Shown one piece after another: positions 17,001 through 25,588 of a stretch of 64,000 nt of DNA. Source of the DNA: Cereibacter sphaeroides. GTDB taxonomy: Bacteria; Pseudomonadota; Alphaproteobacteria; Rhodobacterales; Rhodobacteraceae. Every line of letters begins with the position of its first letter. The first letter of the stretch is position 1. The stretch is taken from contig QFQS01000004.1 in NCBI GenBank assembly GCA_003243455.1, forward strand, positions 115,346 through 179,345. The letters run 5' to 3'. The notes under the pieces are model-generated. The model did not search any database. It was given only the letters and a program-made list of their open reading frames with translations, and was not told the origin of the DNA. Position numbers and translations under genes: made by a program.

Positions 17001-19325
17001 AATGCGGTAGCGCGCCAGCGCGTCAAGGCTGTTGGCCTGGTCGACCAGATAGGGCAGCAACTGCCAATCGCCGCGCGTCCAGCGATGCTGCCGCGACAGG
17101 TCGACATCGAAGCGCAGCGGAAAATCTTCGATGAACTGAATATCGCTGGCCAGTGCCGTGCGCAGCCAGGCGCCCTCGATCAGGTCGTGGCTGAGGACGC
17201 TGTTCTCAGTGATTCCAGTCTCAGCGGCGGCAAGGAAGGCATCGACGTCATAGATGCCCTTGCCCGTGTATGTGCCCTGGTCGAATAGATCCTGATAAAG
17301 GTCGGAGACCGCAAACACATAGTGGTCAAGTCCGCGATTTCGCGAAAACAGCCGCTGAAAGACCGAAGCCTGCCGTCCCACCGTCAGCGATGGGGTAACC
17401 CGGGGCTGGATCAGCCCGTGGCCCTGCACGATCCGGCGGCGGGCAGGGTCATAGACAGGATGGTTGACCGGATGCGCCATCATGCCCGCCAGCTTCCGTA
17501 CGGTATCCCGGGGCATGCGGGTATCGGAATCCAGCGTCACCACATAGCGGATGTTGCGTGGCAGATCGGGGGCGCGTTCGGTGAAGCTGGTCTCAGAACG
17601 CGACCGCAGCAACGCATTTAGTTCGGCCAGCTTGCCGCGCTTGCGCTCCCATCCCATCCAGACGCCTTCGGACGGATTCCACAGACGGGCGCGATGCAGC
17701 AGGTGAAAACGGCACGCCCCGGTATGGGCGTATTTCTCAGCCAGTCGGGAGATTGCGGCGCGAGCATAATTCAGCAGCTCCGCGTCGCGCGGCAGGCTTT
17801 CCTGATCCGCATCGGTCCAGTCCGACAGCAGGGCAAAGTGCAGTGCGGGATCGGGATTTGAGAGCCAATGCGCCTCCAGCTGTGCTGCGAGGTCGTTTAT
17901 CACATCCTCGCTTGTCAGCAGACAGGGGATGACGACCAGCGTTTGGCAATGCTCGGGAATACCCGACTTGAAGGAATAGGCAGGCAACCGCGATGTCGGC
18001 AACAGCCTTGTGGCGGCCCACGAAACAATTCCACGTGCCATCTCATAGGCTGCGGGAAAGAACAGCAGCAGAAGCACAGCCTTCAGCCAATGTGCCATGG
18101 TTCCCGGCAGAACGGCGTGGCCCAGTCCCATGACAAGTATCGCGATCACAAGGATCGGCACCAGCAGGCTGAATACTCCGCCGCGACGCAGCAGCCGACG
18201 CAGCGCCTCACCCGCCGGGGGCCGATAACCGATCTCGGCCTCAAATTCTGCCGACAGCGGTCCGAGCAGTACACTGGACGTGATCTGGCCCTTGACCTCG
18301 GCCCAGTCGACGAGCTTTTCCGTGACGCTGATCTCGTCCAGGCCGGAACGCCGGGCCAGCGCCTCAAGCCTTGTGCGGACAAGGTTCCGTGTTTCCTGGA
18401 CCAGCAGGGCATGCTCAGGATCACGGCGCAGCACCGCTTCGACGCGGCTCGTTTCCTCAAACCAGTCATGCCATCTGTAGTCGTCCAGCCACTGCAGGGC
18501 GCGAATAATATTGCCGGCTGTCACCGTGCCCGAGGTCTGCCGAGCGCGTTCGTTGTCCAGCACGGCAGTGGTTGTCGTCCCTGCAGCCTCAAGCGCCGCC
18601 GCCAGTCGCGCACTAAGATCGCCGGTCTGGATGGCCCCGTTGTGAACACGGTAAATCAATTGCGCAGCATAAGGGACATTGCCCAAAGAGCCCGCCGATA
18701 TGAGCCGGTCCATAACCTGCGCGGCATCGGGGGATGTGTTCATCAGCGCGTCGGCATCGGCATTCGCCCGATCCCTGTCATCCCGCGCTTCGGCGGTGCG
18801 CTGACTGAGGCGAAGCATATTTTCCAGCAGCACGAAGCGCAGGAATGACGGCAGGGACCAGAGCTCGCCAATGGTAAGGGGTCGAATGGCCTGTGCCGCC
18901 TCGACATATTCGGCGAGCGTCTGTCCATTCAGGTTGCTGTCCGATAGCGCCACATATTCCCACGCCAGTGCGAGGCTCCGCGGCATGGTCCGCCCGCCGA
19001 GGACGACCGACGGAAGCTGACGAAGAAATTGCGGGTTCAGATCTCGACGCAGGTGGCGATATGCCTCTGTAACGACATGGTGATTGTCGATCAGCCATTC
19101 CGCTGCGGGGGTGATTTGTTTGCCATCGCGCGCCGCCTGCAGGGCGATCAGGTAAAGCCGCCGCTGATCGGCCTCTCGCGCCGACAGGTTAAAGTCCGGA
19201 TCTTCGGGCAGAAAGCTGCTTAACCCTGCGAGGGCGCCTTGCATGATCGACGCCGCGACCACCGAGAACTGCGGATGTTCGACACCAGACCTGCGGATCA
19301 CAGGGGGATGAGCGGAGTGGCTCAT
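11022..19325 (-). CDS. ndvB: Cyclic beta-1,2-glucan synthase (NdvB/ChvB type)
   Basis: 2767 aa, close to the usual ~2800. Order: a cytoplasmic N-terminal region; membrane helices around 380-450; a glycosyltransferase-84 domain (~480-800) with VVTLDSDTRMPRDTV and a QHRWTRGDWQLLPYL motif; more membrane helices (~800-980). A glucoamylase-like region follows, then two carbohydrate-binding/GH94-like phosphorylase modules ending with GGDWNDGMNRVGEEGRGE and WTWYTGSAGWLHRV. The protein builds cyclic beta-1,2-glucans from UDP-glucose and sizes them through the phosphorylase domain. Periplasmic glucans help in low osmolarity and host contact. It appears intact. Its position between virB and virD4 on a conjugative element is unusual. 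The ribosome site is weak (AAAGAAAG). Confidence 0.95.
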   Translation of the reverse strand: MSHSAHPPVIRRSGVEHPQFSVVAASIMQGALAGLSSFLPEDPDFNLSAREADQRRLYLIALQAARDGKQITPAAEWLIDNHHVVTEAYRHLRRDLNPQFLRQLPSVVLGGRTMPRSLALAWEYVALSDSNLNGQTLAEYVEAAQAIRPLTIGELWSLPSFLRFVLLENMLRLSQRTAEARDDRDRANADADALMNTSPDAAQVMDRLISAGSLGNVPYAAQLIYRVHNGAIQTGDLSARLAAALEAAGTTTTAVLDNERARQTSGTVTAGNIIRALQWLDDYRWHDWFEETSRVEAVLRRDPEHALLVQETRNLVRTRLEALARRSGLDEISVTEKLVDWAEVKGQITSSVLLGPLSAEFEAEIGYRPPAGEALRRLLRRGGVFSLLVPILVIAILVMGLGHAVLPGTMAHWLKAVLLLLFFPAAYEMARGIVSWAATRLLPTSRLPAYSFKSGIPEHCQTLVVIPCLLTSEDVINDLAAQLEAHWLSNPDPALHFALLSDWTDADQESLPRDAELLNYARAAISRLAEKYAHTGACRFHLLHRARLWNPSEGVWMGWERKRGKLAELNALLRSRSETSFTERAPDLPRNIRYVVTLDSDTRMPRDTVRKLAGMMAHPVNHPVYDPARRRIVQGHGLIQPRVTPSLTVGRQASVFQRLFSRNRGLDHYVFAVSDLYQDLFDQGTYTGKGIYDVDAFLAAAETGITENSVLSHDLIEGAWLRTALASDIQFIEDFPLRFDVDLSRQHRWTRGDWQLLPYLVDQANSLDALARYRIADNMRRSLLPVCLLAAGLIGLLAMPMHAAIIWLMLLGGPIVIAQLMDWVTGLVPRQARISFWRHLEVTGNELLAELQTFGFRLMLLPQMAWSLGDATLRALYRTFISRRSMLEWTTADAAARKPQDLASVVRSMLGGLLLAAVITGLVAAFAPHNLPIAGILLLIWLAAPVVAWSTSLPLRSEEQLPLSAEEQQEWRTEARITWRYFEAHVNEGSNHLPPDNFQEDPAPKIATRTSPSNIGLYLLATVSAREFNWISLADALGRIELTLETLGRMERFRGHLYNWYATDTLAPLMPRYVSTVDSGNLAGHLVALAAALRDWARAPALNLLSDLHGVADVLAVLRRLHPDIRPERRHLHALHDRIGEQLEGQVRSVQAALSEPHLAAAHAQNHVRAARDLQDLLAVLSAEAPGANTDECAWWAARLVDACDNADVGPTPPPAELAALTLRMSHLAETARRFAFEMDFAFLYNREKRLLSIGYRVLEEELDNSFYDLLASEARLASLFAIGKGDVPTEHWGRLGRQMLTRGFDNALISWSGCMFEYLMAPLVMDERQGSVLHQSCLVAVDVQIHAGRARGLPWGVSESAYTARDAEMNYQYYAFGEPELALRRWHRDERVVAPYATFLAATLRPRAALRNLRKLARLGARGQFGFYDALDFTPSRLPEGTTVEIVHNFMAHHQGMCILAVANCLMQGIHRSRFHSDPVIESVSTLLQERLPREVATLSRQAPPVERMPEDAVEGGAVIELDDPARAPHVPAILSNGRQSLMIDASGAGRMRLGNAHITRWRPDPASDQYGEFLFLRDAETGHWWGATPAPAFDPAVSYRAELHDFKAEFRALSEGISCTTEIMQADELDARICRVTLHNTTELAREIEVISYAELALDDYAADLAHTAFSRMFVATSIDDGGARVRARRNPRKAGDPALHLVHLADGAGEVAGALTNRRLFIGPAGDIARSQALEDPSRFIETAQAEDFTLDPAISLRRRFRLRPGKEAKVTFWTVAAASAEELATAEAALALPDQLERQQRMAWTRSQMQLHQAGIEPHEAALFRRYAGMMLWPAPAMRPRFEDGLPGPQSLLWSMSISGDRPIFLLRVDDPADLRIVRQVVRMQEYFRMRGLETDLVILNEQRGTYASDLQGAINALCGSMHLLHARPSVFAVNASQVAPDSLLALLSAARVVVHAQNGTLAEQFDRLSALALNPGQSGPPLTPVLSARSTSPPEPNLRFWNGRGGFDDDGNYVIRLRHGERTPHPWINVIARSDFGFHISAEGAAYTWSVNSRDHQLSPWSNEPLSNPLGEGILLRDIANGAIHTPYAALGSQPDALYEATHGAGWSRFRTWSGNLRIEALHTLSPEGPERIIGLTVTNDGTEVSNLDLSQFLYPVLGGSREKTAQHLELDFLRDQGLIRCRNPYSIDYAGQILTLSTDAQVTGVCLSRLRWLGRNRTPDRPRWFDNAAGGRLELATDGDPLMMLETWLSLQPGESHEVTFRIGTAESSPPIPAAQAVAAQSADWQALFDHLQVETPDPAFDLMVNRWLPYQALACRIRARTAFFQASGAYGFRDQLQDTLAMLVYDPSLARAQLLNAAGRQFPEGDVQHWWLPGTGAGVRTTIADDVVWLGHSLARYVSFTGDAAIMDEQLPFLMGRALEPGEHDAFFVPETSAESASLYEHAARALDLAVARTGSNGLPLFLGGDWNDGMNRVGEEGRGESVWLGWFLAQTLQMMAPLARQRGETARADRWVAHHARLKKALDRQAWDGGWYLRGIYDDGTPLGSASSDECRIDSIAQSWSVISGIGALQKIQTALDAALSNLEDPDGQLIRLFTPAFRDTAKDPGYIRSYPPGVRENGGQYTHAAIWLVQAMAIAGRADDAWRLFSMINPINHTGTPEEVDRYRGEPYVVAADVYGEGARLGRAGWTWYTGSAGWLHRVAVEHILGLQIRDGHRVEIKPCMPSHWSGFTIQLNLQGKGRRFEIKRASDGKVIIKETSA

Positions 19326-20247
19326 CTTTCTTTTTTAATTCCGGACCAGCCAATCGGTTCGCTTGACGTATTGCGCATCAACTATCCTGCTCCCCGTCGC
19401 ACGACGGCGAGCCGCCTTGCCTCACCGCGCCTGGTCAACCCCTTCGGAACATAGGTGGTTCCGCTGCAAGTGCAGCATTCTGCGGCATAGGAGTGCCATC
19501 AGAAGAAAATGGGGCGAGGGTGGTGGTTCGTCATCCAGCCTTCGAACCAGTTGCCGAGGTTGTTTGGGACCTTGCTGAACGAGCGTGTTTTACAATCATC
19601 GCAACCCAACGTTGGAGAATGTCGTGGAAGAGTTCTGCGCAACCGTTTGCTCTCATCTGCGGGTGTAGACGGCACAGAGGTGTACAGCGGCGCCATTGCG
19701 GAACATGTTGGCGAAACTGATCACATCATGATGACAAGAAATCCGGCAAAATCGCATATGCCGTGATGGGCCTTGTCGGCTTTGTGAGATTGGGTCAGGA
19801 TCATCATCCGATCCCGTGGAATTCACTTTGCTACGACACCAATAAAGGCGGCCGTGTAAGCGATATAGCGTATGATCAGTTGCAGGGCGCTCCGCTTCAG
19901 ACCGATGATTGGTCGACAGACCGAGCCTTAAAGGAAACATTCTTGAGCCAATGAGGCTCGCTCCATCACTTACCTTTGCGGTAGTCAAGAACCAGTCCCC
20001 GGATCACCTGTCTTTATACGTCCGCTACCCGATCTCCTTATGGAATGTGGAGAATTTTTCGTACGAGCGCATCGATATTAGCCAGGAAGCGGTACGAATC
20101 TGTCAGAATAGCTGCCAACAAAATAGCGATACTCCGCACTCATATTCCGTTTCGCGATAACCCTTCTTCTAAGTGCGACTTGAAGACTACAAGGTTGCAA
20201 TAATGGTGATACCAAATGATTGCGGATGAACGATGCCTGACAATTTT
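19326..20247. other. Intergenic region without a supported gene (922 nt)
   Basis: It lies between the start of ndvB and the stop of virD4, both on the minus strand. Only short ORFs without family resemblance or good ribosome sites are present. Composition is more AT-rich than the flanks. It must contain the ndvB promoter at its left end. It could be degenerate insertion DNA; I see no terminal inverted repeats. Confidence 0.4.
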
Positions 20248-22095
20248 TCAATCAAAGCCAATCCTGTTCGGCAATCGCCTCTTTGCCTTCGCGGCCCTTG
20301 CGATGCTATCAAACGAATCCGCGACTTCTATAAATGCACTGTAAATATCGGGCCTTCCGTTCAGATTTGACAGAGTCGCGTTCCTTCGATTGGGTGTTAT
20401 CGCGCCTACCGCATCGACCACCGGCAACGGTTTCCCGTCCCTTGCCCGATCGATCGGCGCAAAGTGCCGATCCTCATAATAGCGGATATGCCGCGCCCTA
20501 ATCGGATACTGCCCCTCCGCTAGCACCAACACCTCATCCAGCGGGAACCGCAGCACCTCGTTCGCCGAGATCAGCGGCCGCTCTTCTGACCGCCGACTGA
20601 CATTGGCGCTGTCCTCCAACGCCCGGATCCGCGCCTGGCTTTCGGTGACGGCAGTTACGGTCGAGCGCCCAAGCGCATTGGACAGCACTTCCGCCGTGCG
20701 GTCATCCTGCGGCGTCATGTAGATCTGCACGCCCGCGCCGCCCTGGAGCGACCGTCGCCCGGTTTCCCCGTAGATGTCGTCGAGCCCCGGTATGGTCTGG
20801 GAGATGATGAAGAACCTCCCGCCAAAGCTGCGGATCGTCTTGATCGAGGACAGCACGAGTGGTTGGCGGCCCAGCTGATCGAATTCGTCCATCAGAAACA
20901 TCACCGCGTGCGGCTCGTCTGGCCGCGGCTCGCGACGCTGCAGCGACGCGATGGCATCCGCGAACAGGAGACGTACCAACGGCGCCAGCGTCTTCAGATG
21001 CTCGGGCTGGACGACGATATAGAGGCTCTGCGCATCTCGGCGGAACGTCCCGAAATCGAAATCGCTCGCCGAGGTGACCCGGTGTACGGCGGGATCGTTC
21101 CAGAGTTCGAGTCCGGAACCCTGGATCACCGACACATAGGCGCCAAGTGTCTTTTCCGGAACGTCGGCCATCTCGAGGAAAGTCCGCGAGACGATCGGGA
21201 TCTGTGTGGTCTCGGCGATGCTCGTGAAGCTCTTCTTCTTGTCACCACCGCCGGCCATGATTTCGCCAGCGTAGCCCAGCGTCGGGCGGCGCTGCTCGAT
21301 GGCATAGAGGCAGGAGGCGATGAAAAGCCGCTTGCCCGCGTTGAAGAAGCTTTGCGCGCTCTCGCCCTCGGGGATCAGGAAGAGATCGGCCATGGTGTTC
21401 AGCGCAGTATACTGGCGCTCGGCGGAGGGCAGGGCGGCGATGCGCGCGAGCGGGTTGAAGCGATGCGAGCCACGCTCCTCGTCGAATGGCGAGAAATACC
21501 AGATCGCGTTCTTCAGACCGTGCTTCCGATGGATCGAGGTCTTGGCGAAGTTCTCCCCCTTTACGTCGAGAATAATCGCCGATCCCGAGAAGTGAAGGAG
21601 GTTGGGGATAACAAATCCCACACCTTTGCCGCGGCCGGTCGGGGCGATCATTATCGCATGCGGAAACCGGTCCGGCGGCGCCATTACAAATGGGGTGTCG
21701 GATTTCGGAGAACCAAGCTTGCCGAAGATGAAGCCATTCTGCTCCAGACTTCCTATCATCCGGTTGCGCCTCAACTCGCGCCGTGACTGGAAATGAGCGT
21801 CGTCGTACTGGTTGAGCCGCCCGCGGTGAACGCCAGCGAGGCCGACCAATGTCAGAGCGATCGTCACTGCGCCGGTTATGATCATTGCGCCTTGCAGCGT
21901 GGCTGGCCGCGCCATGAGATATCCCCAAGAATAGCGCAGGAACCAGGGGCCAAGCGGACTCAGCGTATCGAGGCTCTCCCGAAATGCCACGATGACATAG
22001 ACCGTGGCGAGCATGCCGCCGATGTAAAGCCCGGTTGCAAGCCCGAGAAACAGCGCCAACGGATAGCGCCACTTGGATTCAAGGTTCGAAAGCAC
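20248..22095 (-). CDS. virD4: VirD4/TraG-type conjugative coupling protein
   Basis: 615 aa. Two N-terminal membrane segments (about 12-38 and 68-90) are followed by the cytosolic ATPase. Walker A is APTGRGKGV at ~151-159 and Walker B is VMFLMDEFDQLG at ~398-409. LDVKGENF and the IRSFGGRFFIISQTIPGLDDIYG region are also typical of VirD4/TraG. The coupling protein delivers the relaxase-DNA complex to the VirB channel encoded at the start of the window. The gene lies directly downstream of the relaxase (12-nt gap), forming a mobC-relaxase-virD4 transcription unit. Normal length. Confidence 0.95.
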   Translation of the reverse strand: MLSNLESKWRYPLALFLGLATGLYIGGMLATVYVIVAFRESLDTLSPLGPWFLRYSWGYLMARPATLQGAMIITGAVTIALTLVGLAGVHRGRLNQYDDAHFQSRRELRRNRMIGSLEQNGFIFGKLGSPKSDTPFVMAPPDRFPHAIMIAPTGRGKGVGFVIPNLLHFSGSAIILDVKGENFAKTSIHRKHGLKNAIWYFSPFDEERGSHRFNPLARIAALPSAERQYTALNTMADLFLIPEGESAQSFFNAGKRLFIASCLYAIEQRRPTLGYAGEIMAGGGDKKKSFTSIAETTQIPIVSRTFLEMADVPEKTLGAYVSVIQGSGLELWNDPAVHRVTSASDFDFGTFRRDAQSLYIVVQPEHLKTLAPLVRLLFADAIASLQRREPRPDEPHAVMFLMDEFDQLGRQPLVLSSIKTIRSFGGRFFIISQTIPGLDDIYGETGRRSLQGGAGVQIYMTPQDDRTAEVLSNALGRSTVTAVTESQARIRALEDSANVSRRSEERPLISANEVLRFPLDEVLVLAEGQYPIRARHIRYYEDRHFAPIDRARDGKPLPVVDAVGAITPNRRNATLSNLNGRPDIYSAFIEVADSFDSIARAAKAKRRLPNRIGFD

Positions 22096-22107
22096 TGGTG
22101 GTGATCC

Positions 22108-23979
22108 TCACAACTCGTACCCTGCCTCGCGCTCGGCGCCGCGCTCACGTGCCCCCAGCTCCGCTGCCCGCTGCTGACTCCTGGCGAGATCCGCCCAATG
22201 CCCAACCGTGCTGGCGGGGCCGAAATCGCCTTCGTTCTTTATCTCATGTGCCACGGCGGCACGCAGGGCCGGATCGCGAACCTGCTCGGTCAGCGGCGCG
22301 AGATCGCCGGAACGCACGCGATCGAGATGTTCGGGCCGCAGGGTTTCCTGCAGACGGTCGACGAGGGCTTCGAGCGCGGGCACCTGGCTGAGCCGGAGGT
22401 GCCGCTCCGAGGACAGCAGCTGATCCCGCGCCATCGCCTCGGATAACGCGGGGGAGAGATCGAGGCCCCGCAACGCCGCATCGATGTCCCGGCCGAGATC
22501 GCGTTCGGTCTCACGCCAGAGGACCTGCGCTTCCGGGGTTGGCTGCTGCCGCCAGGCCACAAGCTGACCCTCGCTACGCTCCGGTGCCGCGAACCGCGCA
22601 ACCATCTCTTCGACACTGGTACCAGCCGCGCGCAGATCATCTTCGCGGGCCGAGAACAGCGCCATCAGCCGCTCTCCCACTTCCTCACGTACATGGGCGA
22701 GTGCGGCGCGCAGGCCGACATCGAGCGAAGGCCCCTCACGCATCTCCCGGTCCAGCCTCGCCAGTGAAGCCAGGGTGGCATTGTGATAGGGATCGTCTGC
22801 CCGCTCCGCGGCACGTGCATGCTCTGCCAGCAGCAAGTTCTCCGGCGCCAGCCGCAGCGAGCTGCGCGCCTGCTCGGCAAAGCTGCGTTCCAGGTCCACC
22901 CGCTCAGCCGAGGGCTCCATGGCCCGGATCGCGTCCCAGGCCTCGCTGGCCGAAGCAATCATCACCCCCCGCGCCGCCTCGATCCGGGCCGCGGCATCGC
23001 CCTCGGCATGCAGGGACAGATCGGGCATCAGGGGAACTCCATGGCTGAGGGCAGTGGCAGAAGCCCCAAGGGCAGCGGCCAGGCGATTGAGGAAAGAGGT
23101 GGCACCAGCCTCCGGGCTTGCGACCGCCGCCAGTCCGGCCAGCTCGCCCAGGCTGGCATAGTCGTGAGCGAAGCCCTGCAGGGCCTCAAGGCGACACTCG
23201 CGCTCCGCCTCGGACATCGGTGGCGGCGCAGGCGGCGTGGTGTTGCCGGTGCCTTGCGCCATCCGGATCTCGCTCTGCCGCGGCGGGTTCTCGATGATCC
23301 CGCGCGACAGCCGCGACGAAGCCAGGATGTTCAGCCCATGCGACTGGCTGATCTCGGCATGAAGCTCGCGCATGACGTCGAAGTTCAATTCGGCATGACG
23401 GCAGATGGAGAGGAACCGGCCCTGTTCGATGCCGTGCTTGTCGACCACAAAATGCGCATGCACATGATCGGTGTCCTTGTGCAGGGCTGCGACATAGCGC
23501 CAGACATCGCCAAACTCTCCCGAGCCGAAGACGGCCTGTCCCCAGTCGCGCGCGATACGCTCGGCCTGCTCGGGATCGGTGCCGCGCGGAAAGCTGAGGA
23601 CGATATGATCGGCATGGCCTCGCTTCGGCGCGCCCGTCCAGGTCGAGGACCAGAACTCCGCCGTGCGACCGGTTCGCGCCGGGTCGAAGTCACGCTCATA
23701 GCCTGCGAGATTGCACCAGGTGCTTTGCACCCCTTCTTCCCGGGCCACATAGTCGAGAAGCCGCTTCAGCTCCTGTGGGGTCCGGGCGCTGCCGCCCGCG
23801 ATCCGCTTGACCACCGATTGCCAGCTGCGCGGACCACCCGCATTGCGCAAGAGTGCCCGGGTCCGCCGCTCCGCCGGTGTGCCCAGACGGCCATCGACCC
23901 CGCCACCACCGCGACCCCGCCGGCGGCCATCCAGAACATGGCCGAGAAGGATGTCTTCTACCGAAGTTGCGGCACTCAT
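22108..23979 (-). CDS. Conjugative relaxase, MOBP/VirD2-like
   Basis: 623 aa. The relaxase domain occupies residues ~50-240. The histidine motif HKDTDHVHAHFVV begins at residue ~167, with metal-binding His at 167, 172/174 and 176. An upstream Arg/Tyr-rich segment and DHIVLSFPRGTDPEQAE are typical of MOBP relaxases. The C-terminal half is a long Ala/Glu/Arg-rich helical tail. The enzyme nicks oriT, stays bound to the 5' end and is led through the VirB/VirD4 channel. Its start overlaps the end of the MobC-like gene (ATGA). The catalytic Tyr is expected in the N-terminal region but I did not pin it down. Confidence 0.88.
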   Translation of the reverse strand: MSAATSVEDILLGHVLDGRRRGRGGGGVDGRLGTPAERRTRALLRNAGGPRSWQSVVKRIAGGSARTPQELKRLLDYVAREEGVQSTWCNLAGYERDFDPARTGRTAEFWSSTWTGAPKRGHADHIVLSFPRGTDPEQAERIARDWGQAVFGSGEFGDVWRYVAALHKDTDHVHAHFVVDKHGIEQGRFLSICRHAELNFDVMRELHAEISQSHGLNILASSRLSRGIIENPPRQSEIRMAQGTGNTTPPAPPPMSEAERECRLEALQGFAHDYASLGELAGLAAVASPEAGATSFLNRLAAALGASATALSHGVPLMPDLSLHAEGDAAARIEAARGVMIASASEAWDAIRAMEPSAERVDLERSFAEQARSSLRLAPENLLLAEHARAAERADDPYHNATLASLARLDREMREGPSLDVGLRAALAHVREEVGERLMALFSAREDDLRAAGTSVEEMVARFAAPERSEGQLVAWRQQPTPEAQVLWRETERDLGRDIDAALRGLDLSPALSEAMARDQLLSSERHLRLSQVPALEALVDRLQETLRPEHLDRVRSGDLAPLTEQVRDPALRAAVAHEIKNEGDFGPASTVGHWADLARSQQRAAELGARERGAEREAGYEL

Positions 23980-24542
23980 TGACCAGCCACCTCCTGCATG
24001 CGGCCGCGCTCAAAGGCATCCTGTCCGAACGCCGGGCCGATGGCCTGCTTGCTGCGCAAGGCGGCAAGGAGATGGACGATCACCTCGACCAGATCATCGA
24101 CCCGCGAGCCGACCTCGCGGACCACCGCCGAATCGCCCGGCCTCCAGGCCAGCTTTCCAGCGGCGCCGAGCCTTGCGATCTGATTGAGGTTGTTGCCCAC
24201 CGCGCAGAGATCCCGTCTGGCTTCAGCGATGGCCTGAAGCTCGTCCGCATGGATGGCGAGAAGATTGCTTGCCTGCCTGACCAGATGCCGAACCGCCTCG
24301 GAAACTGTCAGACCACCTGCCTCTGCGACTGTGCGGAAGGCTGCATGCTCGTCGACGGTGACCCGGATGTTGAGCTTCACTGACAGCCGCTGCGCCTGGT
24401 CCCGGTCGAGCGCGCCCTTGATACGGGCAAGTGCCTGACGGGAGCGCCCCAGGGACGCCGCCACTGCTGCAACGCTCTCACCGGCAAGAAGCCGTGCCTC
24501 GATGGCTCGGGTCTCTGCAGGGGACAGGCGGGAACGGGACAT
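23976..24542 (-). CDS. mobC: MobC-like relaxosome accessory protein
   Basis: 188 aa from ATG 24542 (a GTG lies one codon earlier). The N-terminal part has an HTH-like helix pair (GESVAAVAASLGRSRQALARI), followed by a ribbon-helix-helix-like segment (LNIRVTVDEHAAFRTVAEAG, then LTVSEAVRHLVRQ). It also carries the MobC-family phrase LCAVGNNLNQIARLG. Such proteins bind oriT and assist strand separation by the relaxase. It is first in the minus-strand unit mobC-relaxase-virD4, and the oriT-like hairpin lies ~80 nt upstream, as expected. Confidence 0.85.
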   Translation of the reverse strand: MSRSRLSPAETRAIEARLLAGESVAAVAASLGRSRQALARIKGALDRDQAQRLSVKLNIRVTVDEHAAFRTVAEAGGLTVSEAVRHLVRQASNLLAIHADELQAIAEARRDLCAVGNNLNQIARLGAAGKLAWRPGDSAVVREVGSRVDDLVEVIVHLLAALRSKQAIGPAFGQDAFERGRMQEVAGQ

Positions 24543-24619
24543 CACTACATAACACTTTTATTGCTTCATTCCACATCATGTACCACACACCACCGTTCCT
24601 GCCAACCGTCCTCACCGGC

Positions 24620-24661
24620 CGGTTTCCGCTCCTCTAACGAGGAGCCCGCGCGCGGAAACCG
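24620..24661. other. Nested inverted repeats, candidate oriT or relaxosome binding site
   Basis: Outer arms CGGTTTCCGC (24620-24629) and GCGGAAACCG (24652-24661) are perfect over 10 bp. Inside, GCTCCTC (24628-24634), loop TAAC and GAGGAGC (24639-24645) form a second 7-bp stem, sharing two bases with the outer left arm so the two stems are alternatives or partly compete. The site lies between the mobC start and the divergent virC1-like gene, the usual place of oriT. The nick position is not determined; TTCCTG at ~24596 only faintly resembles MOBP nick sites. Confidence 0.55.
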
Positions 24662-25588
24662 AACAGGCGGGGAGGACTCATTATCGCGCCAGGGGTTGGC
24701 GGTTTGTCCGCCGACTGTATCCCTGCGCCTGGCCGAAAGGCCTCCGCCGAGAGCAAGCCCATTGGGCGATCGCCCTGCAAATGCGGGGATTTTATAAGCA
24801 ACAGTGCAATCACGGCGGGCCCGGCTCTGCCGTGCGGCGGCGTCCTCTGTTGCGGCGATCGGGAATACTCCCGGCAAGAGAGAAGGGAAGCTGGTGCTTC
24901 TGTCGATCGTACTTCGGGATGGGCGATCGGATTCAGGGCACAATCGGCTGGTCAGGGCGATGACCCCCGAGAGCGGGTCCGGCTCCAGACTTCGCGAACC
25001 GGCGGCCGCTCACACATGCGGGCAACTGGACATGCACATTGTCTTTGAAAGGCCGCAGCCCTCTGCCACGCGTCCAATCGTATTGCGTCCGTCGCCGGCT
25101 TGGGCGGTCTGATGCAAGGCGATGCCGACAGTCTTCCTGCCACGTACGCTTGCATGCAGGAAAGCGGCCATTCCTACGGGCAGGCGGCCAAGCAATCGCG
25201 AACATATGGATCGAACACCAGGATAAGGCATCCCGTCACCGGCCCGGGCTGGACATGCCGCCGCGCAGCCATGCAAACCGGCGCGCAGGCGGCTATGCCG
25301 CGAGCTGATCCTATTCGAAAGAATAGCGCACTTGGGTCGACCGATGCGGCATTTTGACCGACCGGGAAATGCTCAGGAAAAACGAGAGTTCCCGCTTTTG
25401 TCGCACAACCTGAAGTGCAAGCCATTTGACGCGCCTGCAACCTTATGCCTAAACGGCGCGCTGGGTAGCAGCTAAATATTCAGCTTTTACAATAGCTTCT
25501 CGCCGAGCACACCTTGCCTTGGCTGGCTGGTTTGGCACCGCCTATGGCTCCCCGAGCTGGCGGGCAGTACTCATGAAAGGTCTACCTC
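24662..25588. other. Intergenic region between oriT-like site and virC1-like gene (927 nt)
   Basis: No ORF with a credible start, ribosome site or family resemblance was found. The region separates two divergent transfer units and should hold both the oriT neighbourhood and the promoter for the virC1-like gene. VirC1/VirC2-type proteins bind an enhancer beside oriT in Ti plasmids (the overdrive), so an equivalent element may be here, but I cannot point to one. Confidence 0.4.

Noticed and set aside
11094..19223. Many plus-strand open frames of 60-330 aa across the ndvB gene
   Set aside because: They are antisense shadows of one continuous 2767-aa high-GC gene, lack ribosome sites and show Arg/Pro-rich nonsense composition.
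22783..23982. 399-aa plus-strand open frame opposite the relaxase
   Set aside because: The minus strand carries an intact relaxase with the His motif; the plus frame has no family resemblance.
24662..25588. Possible genes in the region between oriT-like site and virC1
   Set aside because: All ORFs are short, unlike known proteins and without good starts.
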